A stretch of DNA of 64,000 nucleotides from Amycolatopsis sp. QT-25 (GCF_029369745.1 NZ_CP120210.1:4154001-4218000); one strand, 5' to 3'. Counted from the stretch's first letter, positions 43,592-54,700 are shown. Made by a program: numbers and translations. Notes: generated from the letters alone by a model not told the origin.

Positions 43592-45385
43592 CTACGCCGG
43601 TCGGTTTCCCGGTGCGGGCCGGACCCGGTCGAGCTTCGGCGGCCGGACCGGCGACCTCGCCTCCAGGTACCTCCAGAGCGCGTCCGCGCCGGAGTAGCTG
43701 CTCCGATCCTGGTTCCTGGCCTCGAAGAGCGCCGTGAACCCGGGTGTGGCGTTGCGGGCGAAGAAGTTGTTGGCCAGCGTCGCGATCCGGTACTCGCGGC
43801 CGGCCTTCACCGGCTTCCCGTTGATCCGGATCTTCTTGAGGTCGACGTGCTGCCCGAGCGGGGCGTCGGGGTCGTAGGTGTAGGAGACGTTGCCGGAAAC
43901 GGCCATGTGCCGATACGCCACGGCACCGTCGGCCCCCCGCTGCCATTGGCTCTCGATCAGCTCGTCGAGTTTCTCGCCGGTCACCGTCCCCCGCACGACG
44001 GCCGGGCCGATGCCGTTCTCGTAGACCGTCCCGAAGACCAGCTCGGAGAACAGCACCCGTCCCGGCGCGTCCGCGGGATTGGCCGGCTTGGGGGCGAAAG
44101 GTATGTCTCGCAACAAGATGCCCGGCATCGCGACCGCGAGATCGGCCTGTCCGTCCTTGTTGGCCGCCCAGAGGAACGCATCGGCGGTGACGTTGCCGAG
44201 CGTGGACTCCTCGTCGGTGCCGGAGGTGCGGGTGAGATCGCCGGTGACCGTGGCGACCTGCTGGTCACCCCGCGCGGGGAGCCGGTCCTTCCAGTACTTC
44301 GCCATCCGCTGCACCTCGGGATCCGGTGCGACGTCACGGGTGTTGGCGTGGCTGACCGACTTCGTCCGGTCTCGGCGGACATCACCGGTCACCGGGTCCA
44401 GCTCCAGGTCGATCTCGTTGATCAGCCTGCCGTGGTTCGCCGCTTCCACCACCGGGCGGGGATCACCGGCCGGGTCGGGCAGCATGCAGTTCACCAGCGC
44501 GTGCCAGTGCCCGCCGACGATGGCGTCCACCGCCGGGCTGATCTGCTCGTTCATGTCGGCGAGCGGGCCGAACGGTGCGGTGCAGTCGTTGTACCCCGCC
44601 CCGTTCGCTTGCGAGAATCCTTCGTGCACCACGGCGACGATGGCCTGGACGCCCCGCCCGCGCAGCTCCTCGGCGTAGCGGTTGATCGTCTCGACCTCGG
44701 GCAGGAACTTCAGTTCGTTCGGCCAGTAGGAGAGCTGCTCTTCCGGCGTGTGGGTGGTCGTGGCGTGGATGAATCCCACCGGGAGCGTGCCGCCGCGACC
44801 GTCGTCGACCTGCCGCACGTGGTAGGGCTCGACCAACGGCCGGCCGGTGGCTTCCTTGATCACGTTCGCGGAGTAGTAGTCGAAGTCCGCGCCCTGGAAG
44901 CGTTGCCCGGTCGAGTCGGTGAAGCAGAGGTCGCGGTCGGGGCGGCCCCGGCAGGTGCCCTTCATCATGTGCTCGAGGTAGGCCGGTTTCCGGTCGATCT
45001 CGTGGTTGCCCACGGTGGAGAACTGGACGCCGATCATGTTCAGGTACTCGATCGTCGGCTCGTTCCAGAACCACGCGGTCTCCGACGGCCAGCCGGAGAA
45101 GTCGTCGCCGGCGGAGAACAGTACGGAGTTCTGCGGTGCGCGCAGCCGCTTGAGGTGCGAGGCGAGATATGCCCCGCCGCCCACGGTTTTCGCGGGCTCA
45201 CCCGCACGTGAGCCGGGCACGGTCGTGGTGTACTCGCCGAAGTAGCCGTGCAGGTCGGTGATCGACAGCAGCTGCACGGGCACCCCGGGCGCGGGCTCGG
45301 CCGTCGCGGCCGGTGCCAGTGAGACGGCCAGCAACGCGGCGGTGGCGATCGCCGCCGCTCGCCATCTCTTGGGTGATGCGGACAT
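43592..45385 (-). CDS. Secreted 5'-nucleotidase/metallophosphatase
   Basis: A 597-residue exported phosphatase. After a signal peptide (AAIATAALLAVSLAPAATA) the metallophosphoesterase domain has SITDLHGYF, VGNHEID and GGHWHAL metal-ligand motifs, and the 5'-nucleotidase C-terminal domain follows (NVTADAFLWAANKDGQADLA, AYRHMAVSGNVSYTYD). It hydrolyses nucleotides or related phosphates outside the cell. It ends immediately after the convergent dioxygenase gene and lies downstream of the sugar ABC operon on the same strand. Confidence 0.92.
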   Translation of the reverse strand: MSASPKRWRAAAIATAALLAVSLAPAATAEPAPGVPVQLLSITDLHGYFGEYTTTVPGSRAGEPAKTVGGGAYLASHLKRLRAPQNSVLFSAGDDFSGWPSETAWFWNEPTIEYLNMIGVQFSTVGNHEIDRKPAYLEHMMKGTCRGRPDRDLCFTDSTGQRFQGADFDYYSANVIKEATGRPLVEPYHVRQVDDGRGGTLPVGFIHATTTHTPEEQLSYWPNELKFLPEVETINRYAEELRGRGVQAIVAVVHEGFSQANGAGYNDCTAPFGPLADMNEQISPAVDAIVGGHWHALVNCMLPDPAGDPRPVVEAANHGRLINEIDLELDPVTGDVRRDRTKSVSHANTRDVAPDPEVQRMAKYWKDRLPARGDQQVATVTGDLTRTSGTDEESTLGNVTADAFLWAANKDGQADLAVAMPGILLRDIPFAPKPANPADAPGRVLFSELVFGTVYENGIGPAVVRGTVTGEKLDELIESQWQRGADGAVAYRHMAVSGNVSYTYDPDAPLGQHVDLKKIRINGKPVKAGREYRIATLANNFFARNATPGFTALFEARNQDRSSYSGADALWRYLEARSPVRPPKLDRVRPAPGNRPA

Positions 45386-45395
45386 GGCAGACCTC

Positions 45396-46736
45396 TTACT
45401 TCTCGGGGGTGAGCAGGGCGTTGCCTTGTTTGACAGCCTCCCCGGCGGCGTCGGGGACAGTGACCGATCCGAGGTACATGTCGTTGAATATCTGGTTGAT
45501 CTTGGGTTCCGCCGCGGCGAAGCCGGACACGATCGGGAAGTTCACCGTCTTGCCGCGTGCCTCGTCCAGGAACGGCTGGGTGTCGATGCCCTTGGCCTTC
45601 CAGTGCTCGACGTAGCGCGGGGCGAGGTCGTTGATGGCCGGGAAGACGTAGCCGCCCTCGGCCATGATCGCCTGCGCCTGCGGGGTGGCCAGGAACGACA
45701 CGAGCTGCTTGGCCTGGTCGGGATGCTCGGTGCGGGAGTAGACCGCCTCACCGAGGCCGTTGATGATCACGACGCGGCCTGCCTTGCCCGCGGGCAGTGA
45801 CGCGGTGCCGATAGGGAAGGTCGAACCGGGGGCGACGAAGGGCAGCAGCGCGTTGTTGGCCGGGAAGACCGCGACCTCGCCGCGCTGGAACATCTCGGTC
45901 GCCCGGCCCGCGGGCGGGTTGGTCTGCTCGGCGGGCGGGGACACGTGCCACTTCTCGATCAGGTCGACACCCCACTGCAACGCCTCGACCGAAGCGGGCT
46001 CGTTGAAGTTGAACGTGCCGTAGGGCTTGGTGATCGTCGTGCCGCCGTTGCTCGGGATCCAGTTCAGCCACTGGGTGCCCGAGTGGTTCCAGGAGGCGAA
46101 GCCCCACCGCTTGACCTTGGCCGGATCGAAGCCGGATTCATTGGGGTGCTTGCCGTTCACGTCGACGGTGAGCTTCTGCATCAGCGGCAGGAACGTCCCG
46201 GACCCGTCGGGCGCCCAGGTCAGCGGTTCGGTGGGCATCTCGACGCCGGCCTCGGCGAAGAGCTGCTTGTTGTAGAGCATCCCCGGCACGCCCCAGTCCT
46301 TGGGGATGGCATACATCTTTTCTTTGTAGGTGAAGGAATCCACGACGTTGGGGTGGTACTTGTCCTTGGTCAGGCCGGATTGCTCCACGGCGGCGGAGAC
46401 GTCCATCAATCCGCCCTGCGTTGCCAGTTCGGGGAAGTTCGCGGGCGTCATCCAGAACACGTCGGGCGCGGTGCCGGAGACCATCTCGGTGACGAGCTTG
46501 GTCCAGTACTGGTCGTAGGGCTGAAGCTCGATCTTGACGTCGATGTCGGGGTGCTTGACCTTGAACGCCTCGAAGACCTTCTCGTACCCCTTCTGTTGTT
46601 GCTCGTCCCAGATCCGGTAGGTCAAGGTCGTCTTGCCGTTGCCGTCGCCGCTGCCGCCGCAGGCGGCGACCAGCCCGACCAGCGCACCGACTGTCAGCGC
46701 GCTGAGCACCTTCCGCCGGGAAGTCGAGAGCTGCAT
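45396..46736 (-). CDS. ABC sugar-binding lipoprotein
   Basis: A 446-residue family 1 solute-binding protein. The lipobox is LVAAC after a twin-arginine-like start (MQLSTSRRKVLSALTVGA), followed by the SBP fold (TLTYRIWDEQQQKGYEKVF, GTAPDVFWMTPANFPELA). It captures an oligosaccharide for the two permeases encoded just upstream. ATG 46736 has a ribosome site (GGAG) before it. The ligand is probably a galactoside or amino-sugar glycan, given the neighbouring hydrolases. Confidence 0.92.
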   Translation of the reverse strand: MQLSTSRRKVLSALTVGALVGLVAACGGSGDGNGKTTLTYRIWDEQQQKGYEKVFEAFKVKHPDIDVKIELQPYDQYWTKLVTEMVSGTAPDVFWMTPANFPELATQGGLMDVSAAVEQSGLTKDKYHPNVVDSFTYKEKMYAIPKDWGVPGMLYNKQLFAEAGVEMPTEPLTWAPDGSGTFLPLMQKLTVDVNGKHPNESGFDPAKVKRWGFASWNHSGTQWLNWIPSNGGTTITKPYGTFNFNEPASVEALQWGVDLIEKWHVSPPAEQTNPPAGRATEMFQRGEVAVFPANNALLPFVAPGSTFPIGTASLPAGKAGRVVIINGLGEAVYSRTEHPDQAKQLVSFLATPQAQAIMAEGGYVFPAINDLAPRYVEHWKAKGIDTQPFLDEARGKTVNFPIVSGFAAAEPKINQIFNDMYLGSVTVPDAAGEAVKQGNALLTPEK

Positions 46737-46753
46737 GGGGACACTCCTTCGGG

Positions 46754-47590
46754 TCACTTGAGTCCGGTCAGGGCGACCGACCGGACGATGTAGCGCTGGA
46801 AGAAAACGAAGACGAGCAGCATCGGCAGCAGCGTGAGCAGGCTGCCTGCCATCATCCGGGTGTAGTCGATGCCGATTTCCGAGCGCAGGGCGGCGATCGC
46901 GACGGTGACCACGCGGGTGTCCGCGCTGCTGGTGATGATCAGCGGCCACAGGAAGTTGTTCCAGGACGAGATCACCGTGACGATCGCCAGCGTGGCCAGG
47001 ATCGGCCTGCTCAGCGGCAGGATGATCCGCCACAGGATGGTCAGGTGCCCCGCGCCGTCCACCCGCGCGGCCTCCTCGATCTCGCGCGGGATGCTGCGGA
47101 AGAACTGGCGCATCAGGAAAATCCCGTACGGTGTGCCGAAGACGTACGGCGCGACCAGCCCGTACCAGCTGTTCACCAGGTCCAGCTCACGCATGATCAG
47201 GAACAGCGGGATCAGGGTCACCACGTTGGGCACCATCAGCGTGGCCAGGTACAGCCAGAACAGCGAGTCGCGGCCCCGGAAGTCCAAGCGCGCGAACGCG
47301 TACGCCGCCAGCGTGGTGAAGATCAGCTGCCCCACGGTGAGGATGGTGACGAAGAGGAAGGTGTTCAGGATGGACAGTGCGAAGTCCGACCCCAGCAGCG
47401 CGCCGAGGTTCTCCAGTGTCGGCGAGGACGGCGGCGCCCACGGTGCCGCCTCGAAGAGCTCGCCGCGCGGTTTCAGGGCGGTCGAGACGATCAGCCAGTA
47501 CGGGAAGACCGACATGGCCGCCCCGATGATCAACGTCGCGTAGAGGGCTGCGCGGCGGGAGGGCCGCCGTCGCCGGGTGGTCGTGGTCAC
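46754..47590 (-). CDS. ABC sugar permease (MalG type)
   Basis: A 278-residue permease with six helices and the ATPase-contact EAA loop EAARVDGAGHLTILWRIILP. GTG 47590 follows the MalF-type gene by 11 bases. No ATPase gene is in the locus; as in many actinomycetes a shared MsiK-type ATPase elsewhere would energise it. Confidence 0.93.
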   Translation of the reverse strand: MTTTTRRRRPSRRAALYATLIIGAAMSVFPYWLIVSTALKPRGELFEAAPWAPPSSPTLENLGALLGSDFALSILNTFLFVTILTVGQLIFTTLAAYAFARLDFRGRDSLFWLYLATLMVPNVVTLIPLFLIMRELDLVNSWYGLVAPYVFGTPYGIFLMRQFFRSIPREIEEAARVDGAGHLTILWRIILPLSRPILATLAIVTVISSWNNFLWPLIITSSADTRVVTVAIAALRSEIGIDYTRMMAGSLLTLLPMLLVFVFFQRYIVRSVALTGLK

Positions 47591-47601
47591 GGTCGGCCCT
47601 C

Positions 47602-48552
47602 TCAGGTCAGGTCGTAGGTCGTGGTGCGGTTGAAGTACCGGACCTGTGCCATGGTGACCGCGAGGATGATCAGGAACAGCACCATCGCGATGGCGGAGGC
47701 GTAGCCGAACTCGAACTGCCGGAACGCGGTCTGGTAGATCGTGTAATTGATGACCTCGGTGCTGTTGCCGGGACCGCCGTTGGTCATCACGAAAACGGTG
47801 TCGAAGACCTGGAACGAGCCGATCACGTTGGTGACGAGGACGAAGAACAGCGTCGGGCGCAACAGCGGCAGTGTGATCGCGAAGAACTGCCGGACCGGCG
47901 ACGCCCCGTCGAGCGTGGCCGCCTCGTAGAAGTCCTTCGGGATGGTCTGCAACCCGGCGAGGAAGAACAGCATGTTGTAGCCCGCGAACTGCCACACCTG
48001 CGTCGCCGCCACCGCGGGCAGCGCGAGGCTGGGCGAAGACAGCCAGCTCGGCCCTTCGATCCCGAAGATCGCCAGGAAGGAGTTGACCGCGCCGTTGGCC
48101 GGGTCGAAGATCCAGCCCCACACCAGGCCCATCACCACCGGCGTCGCCATCCAGGGCAGGACGAACATCGCGCGGAAGATCTTCACGCCGCGCACTCGCT
48201 GGTTGAGCAGCAGCGCGAGCAACAGGGCCAGCGCCGTCTGCACCGGGATGGTGAGGACCACGTACGCGACGGTCACCAGCAGTGAGTGGCCGATCCCGCC
48301 GTCGGCGAAGAGCCGCTCGTAATTGGCCAACCCGACGAACTCCGGCGTGGCCAGCAGCTTCCAATCGAACAGGCTCAGCACGGCGACGATCAGTACCGGC
48401 AGCAACAGGAACGCGACGACGCCGAACAGGCTCGGGGCCACGAAGGCATACGCGGTCAGGGTTTCCCGCGCCCGCCGCCGACGTTTTCGTGACGGCACCG
48501 GCCGGGTCGAGACCGGTGGCGGCGGGGTCGGCACCGTGAGGAGCTGAGCCAT
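47602..48552 (-). CDS. ABC sugar permease (MalF type)
   Basis: A 316-residue permease. A basic N-terminal region is followed by six helices, with EAA loop EAATLDGASPVRQFFAITLP. It pairs with the MalG-type permease to form the membrane channel of the importer and lies 21 bases after the alpha-galactosidase stop. Confidence 0.93.
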   Translation of the reverse strand: MAQLLTVPTPPPPVSTRPVPSRKRRRRARETLTAYAFVAPSLFGVVAFLLLPVLIVAVLSLFDWKLLATPEFVGLANYERLFADGGIGHSLLVTVAYVVLTIPVQTALALLLALLLNQRVRGVKIFRAMFVLPWMATPVVMGLVWGWIFDPANGAVNSFLAIFGIEGPSWLSSPSLALPAVAATQVWQFAGYNMLFFLAGLQTIPKDFYEAATLDGASPVRQFFAITLPLLRPTLFFVLVTNVIGSFQVFDTVFVMTNGGPGNSTEVINYTIYQTAFRQFEFGYASAIAMVLFLIILAVTMAQVRYFNRTTTYDLT

Positions 48553-48573
48553 GGTGGACTCCCTTCGAAGAGT

Positions 48574-49881
48574 TCAGGCCGGACCGGTTGACGGCGTGAG
48601 CAGCTCGCGGGTGCGCGTGGCTCCCCACTCGTCGAGGTCGGCGAGACGATCACTCGAACACCTCCACCCACCGCTGGAGGCCACGTGCTCCGCCCAACCG
48701 GCGCGGTCTTCCACGCGCGGAGACACCAGCAGGCAGTCGGGATCGTTGACCCACAACCGGCCGTGCATGAACTCCCGTGCCGCCCCGGCCAGCCGCGCGC
48801 CGAGCTGTGAGGGCTGACTGACGTCCCCGGATTCGGGTTCGACGGCGACCGCGGTGTCCGGGCTGACCCGCATGGCGTCGACCAGCCCCACACTGGGCAG
48901 CATCGGTGCGCCGCAACCGAGAACGGTCGAGTCCGGGCCGACCGCCTCGCGGATGATCCGCATCCCGGCCACGTAGGCGTCGTGCCCCGACACGTCGGCG
49001 TGCCGCAGGCCGGGGTGCGCTCCGGCGTAGACGTAGTCGATCTTGAAGAACGAAAACCCGGTCGCCACGAGGGAGCTGAACACGCGGCCGAGATGCTCCG
49101 CCGCGGCCGGGTGCGTCACGTCGAGCACCGCGATGTCCCGGTTCCACTCACGCATCGCGGGGGTGCCCCGCACCAGCCAGTCCGGATGCTCGGTCGCCAC
49201 CCGGCTGTCGGCGGCGACGAAGAACGGCGTCAGCCAGATGCCCGCGCGCCGCCCGGTGTCGGCGACGCGTTTCGCCACTCCTTCGAGGGATCCGAAGCCC
49301 GGCCGGATGTCGAGCCAGTCCCCGATCGCGCTCTGGTACCCGTCGTCGAGCTGGATGATCTCCAGCGGAAGCTCCAGTCGTTCGGCGTGCACCAGGGTGT
49401 CGGCGATGTCCTGCTCGGTGACCTTGTTCCAGTGCCCGTACCAGCTGCTCCAGCCCGGACCGAGTGGACGGACCGCCGTCACGCCACCGCCTGCCGCCAC
49501 CTCCTCGGCCCAGGCGACGAGCGCGCGCGGGAGGTCGGCGTGCTCGGTCTCCCGGACAGCGCCCAGGCTGGAGACGACGAGCCGGTCCCCGAGCGCCTGC
49601 ACGCGGATGGAGGGGACTTCGGCGGAGTGATCCACCGCGGACCACGACCGCACCGGGCCGCCGTCGCCCGGGTCGATCACGACAAGTCCCTCACCCTGGA
49701 AGCCGGACTCCGGCATCGGCCGGTCGAAGCGGAAGCAGCTCGCCGCGATCTGCGCCGACGACGGCCGGGGCGAGGTCGCGTCCCCCGCGTAGGTGCCGGT
49801 GGGACTCCAGGACTGCCAGCCCTGCTCGAAGACGCGCGCCCGGGCCGGCACGCAGGCAACTTCGGCGATCGGGTGGTACAT
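48574..49881 (-). CDS. GH36-like alpha-galactosidase
   Basis: A 435-residue clan GH-D glycosidase with a WSSWYGHWNKVTEQDI start to the barrel, IIQLDDGYQ, the nucleophile aspartate in FFKIDYVYAG and the acid/base in MRVSPDTA. The protein is shorter than most GH36 enzymes because the N-terminal sandwich domain is reduced. No signal peptide is seen, so it acts inside the cell on imported sugars. It is the first gene of the hydrolase/ABC operon, divergent from the GH20 gene. Confidence 0.85.
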   Translation of the reverse strand: MYHPIAEVACVPARARVFEQGWQSWSPTGTYAGDATSPRPSSAQIAASCFRFDRPMPESGFQGEGLVVIDPGDGGPVRSWSAVDHSAEVPSIRVQALGDRLVVSSLGAVRETEHADLPRALVAWAEEVAAGGGVTAVRPLGPGWSSWYGHWNKVTEQDIADTLVHAERLELPLEIIQLDDGYQSAIGDWLDIRPGFGSLEGVAKRVADTGRRAGIWLTPFFVAADSRVATEHPDWLVRGTPAMREWNRDIAVLDVTHPAAAEHLGRVFSSLVATGFSFFKIDYVYAGAHPGLRHADVSGHDAYVAGMRIIREAVGPDSTVLGCGAPMLPSVGLVDAMRVSPDTAVAVEPESGDVSQPSQLGARLAGAAREFMHGRLWVNDPDCLLVSPRVEDRAGWAEHVASSGGWRCSSDRLADLDEWGATRTRELLTPSTGPA

Positions 49882-50009
49882 CGGCGTCCCTTCATGGTGG
49901 TTTTCGTTCGTTTATGCGTATTTGATTCCTCGAATGAGCGCTATATGCTCACTCTAGGCGGTAACCGAACAGAAAGAAACATGTTTACGCATACCGGGAG
50001 GCAGCGACC
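49882..50009. promoter_or_regulatory. Divergent promoter/operator of the glycosidase locus
   Basis: This 128-base region between the alpha-galactosidase and GH20 starts contains TATGCGTA (49913-49920) and its reverse complement TACGCATA (49986-49993), plus the inverted repeat TGAGC-N7-GCTCA (49935-49951). Symmetrical sites around two divergent promoters suggest one sugar-responsive regulator controls both operons. Confidence 0.65.
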
Positions 50010-51692
50010 ATGAGCCACGACGACGCGCGAAAGCGGGCGGCGCACCTCGTTCCCCGACCGCACTCGGTGCTGCTCGGCACGGGGGTGCTCCAGCTTCCGG
50101 CCGAACTCCCGGTGTGCCTGGACGTGCCGGCGGAGGAACGGGCGGCGGTCCTGCGAGCGATCGCGTTGCTCCCCCTGACCGGCAAGGTGGGCACCGAACC
50201 CGCAGGTCTGCGGGTTCTGCTCCGCGCGGGCGCGACCCCTCCCGAGGGCTACGTACTCGACGTGACCGAGGCCGGAGTGACCATCACCGCGGCGGACCGT
50301 TCCGGGGTCGTGTACGCCCTGCAAACCCTGCGCCAGCTCCTGCCCGACGCCGCCTACCGGCAGGCCGCGCCGTCGGACATCCGGTGGGTCGCACCGGTCA
50401 TCCGCGTCGAGGACAGCCCACGATTCCGCTGGCGCGGAATGCTCCTCGACGTCGCCCGGCACTTCCTGCCCAAGCGGGAGGTGTTGCGCCACCTCGACCT
50501 GATGAGCACGCACAAGCTGAACACCCTGCACCTGCACCTCAGCGACGACCAGGGCTGGCGGGTGGAAAGCCTTCGCTTCCCGCGTCTGCACGAGGTCGGC
50601 AGCTGGCGGGCGACGAGCCAGGTCAGCCACTACTCCGACGAGGTCGTCCACGACGGCACACCGCACGGCGGCTACTACACCCGCGGCGACCTCGCCGAGA
50701 TCGTCGCCTACGCGGCGGACCGCGCGATCACGGTCGTCCCGGAGATCGGCGTTCCCGGCCACACCGGCGCCTTGCTGGCCGCCTACCCGGAGTTCGGGTC
50801 CCCGTCCGTGCCGGCTCGCGCGGTGCACACGAACTGGGGAGTGCACGACGCGCTCCTGGCACCGTCGGAACGATCCCTGGAGTTCCTGCGCCTCCTGTTC
50901 GACGAGCTGCTCCCGCTGTTCCCTTCCCCTTACGTGCACGTGGGTGGCGACGAGTCCGTCCTGCGGGCGTGGGACAGCGACCCGGTGGTGCGTGCGTTCG
51001 CCGACGAGCGGAGGCTCTCCGGGAGCGCCGAGATCTTCGCCGCCCTGATGGCCGAAGTGCGGCAGATGCTGGCCCGGCACGGCAAAACGCCGGTCACGTG
51101 GGACGACAGCTTCGCCGCGCAAGGAACCGCCGCCGACGCGGAATCGACCGCCACGCTGGTCATGGCGTGGCGTGGCGCGGAGGTCGCCCGCCGGGCGGCG
51201 GCGGCCGGTCACGACGTCGTGCTCTCGCCGGTCATGCCGACCTACTTCGACTACTTCCAGGAGGCCCACCCCGACGAGCCGCTCGCGATCGGCGGCCCGG
51301 TCACCCTCGACGACGTCGCCTCGTGGGAGCCGGTTCCGCAGGACTGGTCCGAGGCCGAGAGTGCTCGTGTGCGAGGGGTCCAGTGCCAGATGTGGACCGA
51401 GTTCGTCGAGGACCCACGACTGGTCGACTACCTTCTGTATCCACGAACGTGTGCTTTCGCGGAGATCGCTTGGGGCTCCCGCACGCGGGATCTCCACCGG
51501 CGGCTGCCCCGCCACCTCGACCGGCTGGCGGCGGCCGGAGTCGAGTACCGCCCGCTGACCGGCCCGGCGCCGTGGCAGCGCGGCGGGACCGGCCGGCGAG
51601 CCCATCGCGCCGGCATTCCGATGGCCGAGCGCCTCGCGAACTACGCCGACGCGGCCGCGACCGGAACCGTGGCGGACGTCCCTGACGCTTAG
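50010..51692 (+). CDS. GH20 beta-N-acetylhexosaminidase
   Basis: A 560-residue enzyme. The N-terminal GH20b domain (HLVPRPHSVLL, GVVYALQTLRQLL) leads to the catalytic barrel with FRWRGMLLDVARHFLP, HLHLSDDQGWR and the catalytic Asp-Glu pair in YVHVGGDES. It uses substrate-assisted catalysis on terminal GlcNAc or GalNAc. No signal peptide is seen, so it is probably cytoplasmic and works on sugars brought in by the ABC importer. GGGAGG lies before ATG 50010. Confidence 0.93.
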   Translation: MSHDDARKRAAHLVPRPHSVLLGTGVLQLPAELPVCLDVPAEERAAVLRAIALLPLTGKVGTEPAGLRVLLRAGATPPEGYVLDVTEAGVTITAADRSGVVYALQTLRQLLPDAAYRQAAPSDIRWVAPVIRVEDSPRFRWRGMLLDVARHFLPKREVLRHLDLMSTHKLNTLHLHLSDDQGWRVESLRFPRLHEVGSWRATSQVSHYSDEVVHDGTPHGGYYTRGDLAEIVAYAADRAITVVPEIGVPGHTGALLAAYPEFGSPSVPARAVHTNWGVHDALLAPSERSLEFLRLLFDELLPLFPSPYVHVGGDESVLRAWDSDPVVRAFADERRLSGSAEIFAALMAEVRQMLARHGKTPVTWDDSFAAQGTAADAESTATLVMAWRGAEVARRAAAAGHDVVLSPVMPTYFDYFQEAHPDEPLAIGGPVTLDDVASWEPVPQDWSEAESARVRGVQCQMWTEFVEDPRLVDYLLYPRTCAFAEIAWGSRTRDLHRRLPRHLDRLAAAGVEYRPLTGPAPWQRGGTGRRAHRAGIPMAERLANYADAAATGTVADVPDA

Positions 51693-51703
51693 AGAATCCT
51701 TCG

Positions 51704-51735
51704 CGCGGTGACGGTGCACAGACGCCGTCACCGCG
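51704..51735. terminator. Bidirectional terminator hairpin
   Basis: CGCGGTGACGG (51704-51714) pairs perfectly with CCGTCACCGCG (51725-51735) across a 10-base loop. It sits between the convergent GH20 and DUF5107/TPR genes and overlaps the stop codon of the latter. Confidence 0.8.
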
Positions 51736-54700
51736 TCGGAGTCCGGATCGATCGGGCGAGGTCCAGCGCGTCGACGTGGTGCGGGTCCTCGGCCAGGAGC
51801 GCGGCCAACCGATCACCTGCGCGTGCGTGCTGCCCATCGAGAACGTCGAGCTGTGCCCGTAAAAAGCCTACTCGACGCAGCTGCACGGCGGCCGGGTCCT
51901 CGGTGAACAACAGCATCGACGGCAGCGAAGTCGCGAAGTAGTCCACGGTCGCCGGACTCGCCTCCAACGTGTCGCAGAAGGCGCGCAATGCCTCGGTGAG
52001 CCGGTCGGCTTCCTCGGTGCGACCGAGTCTGCGCAGCGCGAGCACCGAAGAGTAGGTCGCCTCGGAGTAGGGCTGGGTGCTCATCCCCAGGAAGTCGCCC
52101 TGCTGCGCGGCGGCCAGCTCCCACGCCGCCCGGTCGCCGAGCACGTCACCCCGCATCACCTGCAGCTGGGCGGTGTTCGCGAGCGGATGCCTTGCCTCGC
52201 TGAGGGATTCCGGCGGCGCAACCGCATCGTCCGGGCTGGACCGCGCGCGGCACAGCCGGTCCCACACGCGCAGCACGTCACCCTCACCGCCCTCCCACGG
52301 CTGGAAGGTGCGGCCGAGCAGCAGTTCGCGGGCCTCGTCGAGCCGGTCGGCGGTGATCAGCAGGTGCGCGAGCTCGATGGTGGCGTCGTCCCGCGTCTCG
52401 ACCAGGGCGCGGTTGCGCAGGAGCCAGTCCAGCCGTTGCCCGGGCGGCACGCCGCGCCTGGCACTGAGCTGGTCCCGCTCGAAGATCAATCTGGCGTCGT
52501 CCCCCGCGACGGCGAGCGCGGAATCATAGGCCGCGCATGCCTGGTCGGCGTCACCGAGGTGGTTGAAGGCCGCGAGCCCCAGATTCCGCCACACCACGGG
52601 ATCATCCGGGTCGATCGCCGCCGCGGCATGCCAGGCCGTGCACGCGTCGTCAGGACGTCCGTTGGCGTAAAGCCAATGGCCGAGCAGCGCGCGAGCCCGC
52701 GCGTCCGTGTCGTCGGCGTTCGCCGCACGCTCCAACGTCAACGCGTCGTCCAACCGCGAAGGAAAACACCATGTCGCGTCGATGTTCTGCGCCCGCTCCA
52801 CGGCTTCGCGCGCCTCGTGGTCTCTGCCCAGCCTGCGCAGCACCTCGGCTCGGTAGTACTCCAGCAACGGCCCGACCGCTGTCTGTCCGATCGCGCGAGA
52901 GCCCTCCCGCTCGCGGGCGACGTCGAGCACCCGCAGCGCCGCATCGTGCTCACCGACGCCGATGTACTCCAGCGCGATGTCGAGGCAGGTCTGCGCGTCC
53001 GTAGTGAGAGGCAGGCCAAGCAGATCGCGCGTCCACCAGTCCAGGGGATCAAGCACACGGGTGGCTTCGGCGAGTTCAGCCGCTTGACCGTCTTTTCCCA
53101 TACGACGCAACACAACTACCCGAAGCGCACGGGCTTGCAGGTACTCCGGCTCGGTGCGCAGCACATCCTGAAGCCGGGCCAGTGCCTCCCTGTTCCGGCC
53201 GTGTGCGGCGTCGATACGTGCCATGCGATAGCCCGCCGGTGCCCGCCACGTACGCGCCCAGGAGCTGGAACCGTATGCGTCGTAAGCCTCTTCGGCCCGG
53301 CCCAGTCGCTCCAGCACGAGACCGAGGCAGTACAGCGCGGTCGTGTCGGCCGGATTGGGATTCAACGTCGTCAGCCGGGAAACGGCTACTCGCAACAACT
53401 TCTCCGCCTCAGCGAATTCGCCACGCTGATACGCGCGCCCAGCGAGCCCGACGTTGGCCGCGACCTGCTCGGGGTCGCGGCGCACTGCCTCACGCCAGTA
53501 CGGCTCCGGCGAGCGCGTCGCGTGCCGGTACTGATCGAGGTGCGCGGCGATCACGGCCAGCTCTTCCACGGTCGGTACGTCCTCGGGGGCGGCGGGCTCG
53601 CGTGCCGGGGTGACTTGATCGTCCGCGCTGGGAACCAGGGAATCCCACTCCACCAGCAGTTCTTCACCGTGGAGGACGCGCAGCTTGAGACGATCAGCGG
53701 GCCGCGTCAGCGGGATGCTCTCGTGGAAGGGCTTGCCCGGCGCGATGTCGGCGCGCACCTCGGCGACCGCGGCCCCGGTGCCGTCGACGAGCGACAAGCG
53801 GCATCCGGGGCGGTCCGCCGTCACCGCGACCCCGACCCGCGCGCTCGTTCCGTGGAGGTCCACCCGCACCGCGGCGTCCACGGTTGCCGCCTGCACCGGG
53901 CCGATCTCCTGAATCGGATACCAGAACTGGGAAAACACCTTCGTCTCCCCGGGCGCGATGAAGGAGAAGTCCGGCTGGTTGTCGGTGAAGACCCCGGCCA
54001 TCAATTCGACATAGGCCGAACCGTCGTCGGTCAGATTGCGGCCCCACGCCGCACCGAACTCCGAAGCCCCCCAAGTCCACTGCTTCTTCCCGACAGCGAT
54101 CTGCCGATCGGCGACGTGCACGAACCCGGCCCGCGCGGCGTGGTCATAGCCGCCGAGGAACGTCTCCTTGCTGCCCACACACATGTACGAGGTCGGCACC
54201 GGGATGTTGCGGTACCAGTCAAGGCGGTCGCCGCGGACCCGCACGCCACCGGCGACCGTGCCGACCTCGTCGTGCCGGGCCGGGTAATCGACCCCGTAGT
54301 AGGCCCGATCCGCGGCGGGAAAGCCGGTCGTCGCGCGCTTGGCGTGATCGGCGACCACGCGCACGTCACGGGGGAAGAACGACTGGTAGTTCTCGTCCGC
54401 TCGCGCGGCGATATTGGTCCACCACAAGAACGTCCGGGTCCGCTCGCAGCGGTTGTACAGCCGCACCCGCAACTCCACGACAGCGCTGCCGGGTCGCATC
54501 CGGACGCCGTGCATCCCCTTCATCCGGTCGAAGGGGTCGTGGTCGGAGCACCACACGGTCACGGCGCCATCGGGCTCGTGCTCGATCTCGACGTCGGTCG
54601 GCAGGAACGTGGCGGGGCGATGGTGCTGCGGCCAGTTGAACTCGACTCCGCCGGAGATCCACGGGCCGGTCAGGCCGACGAGAGCGGGCTTGATCACCGG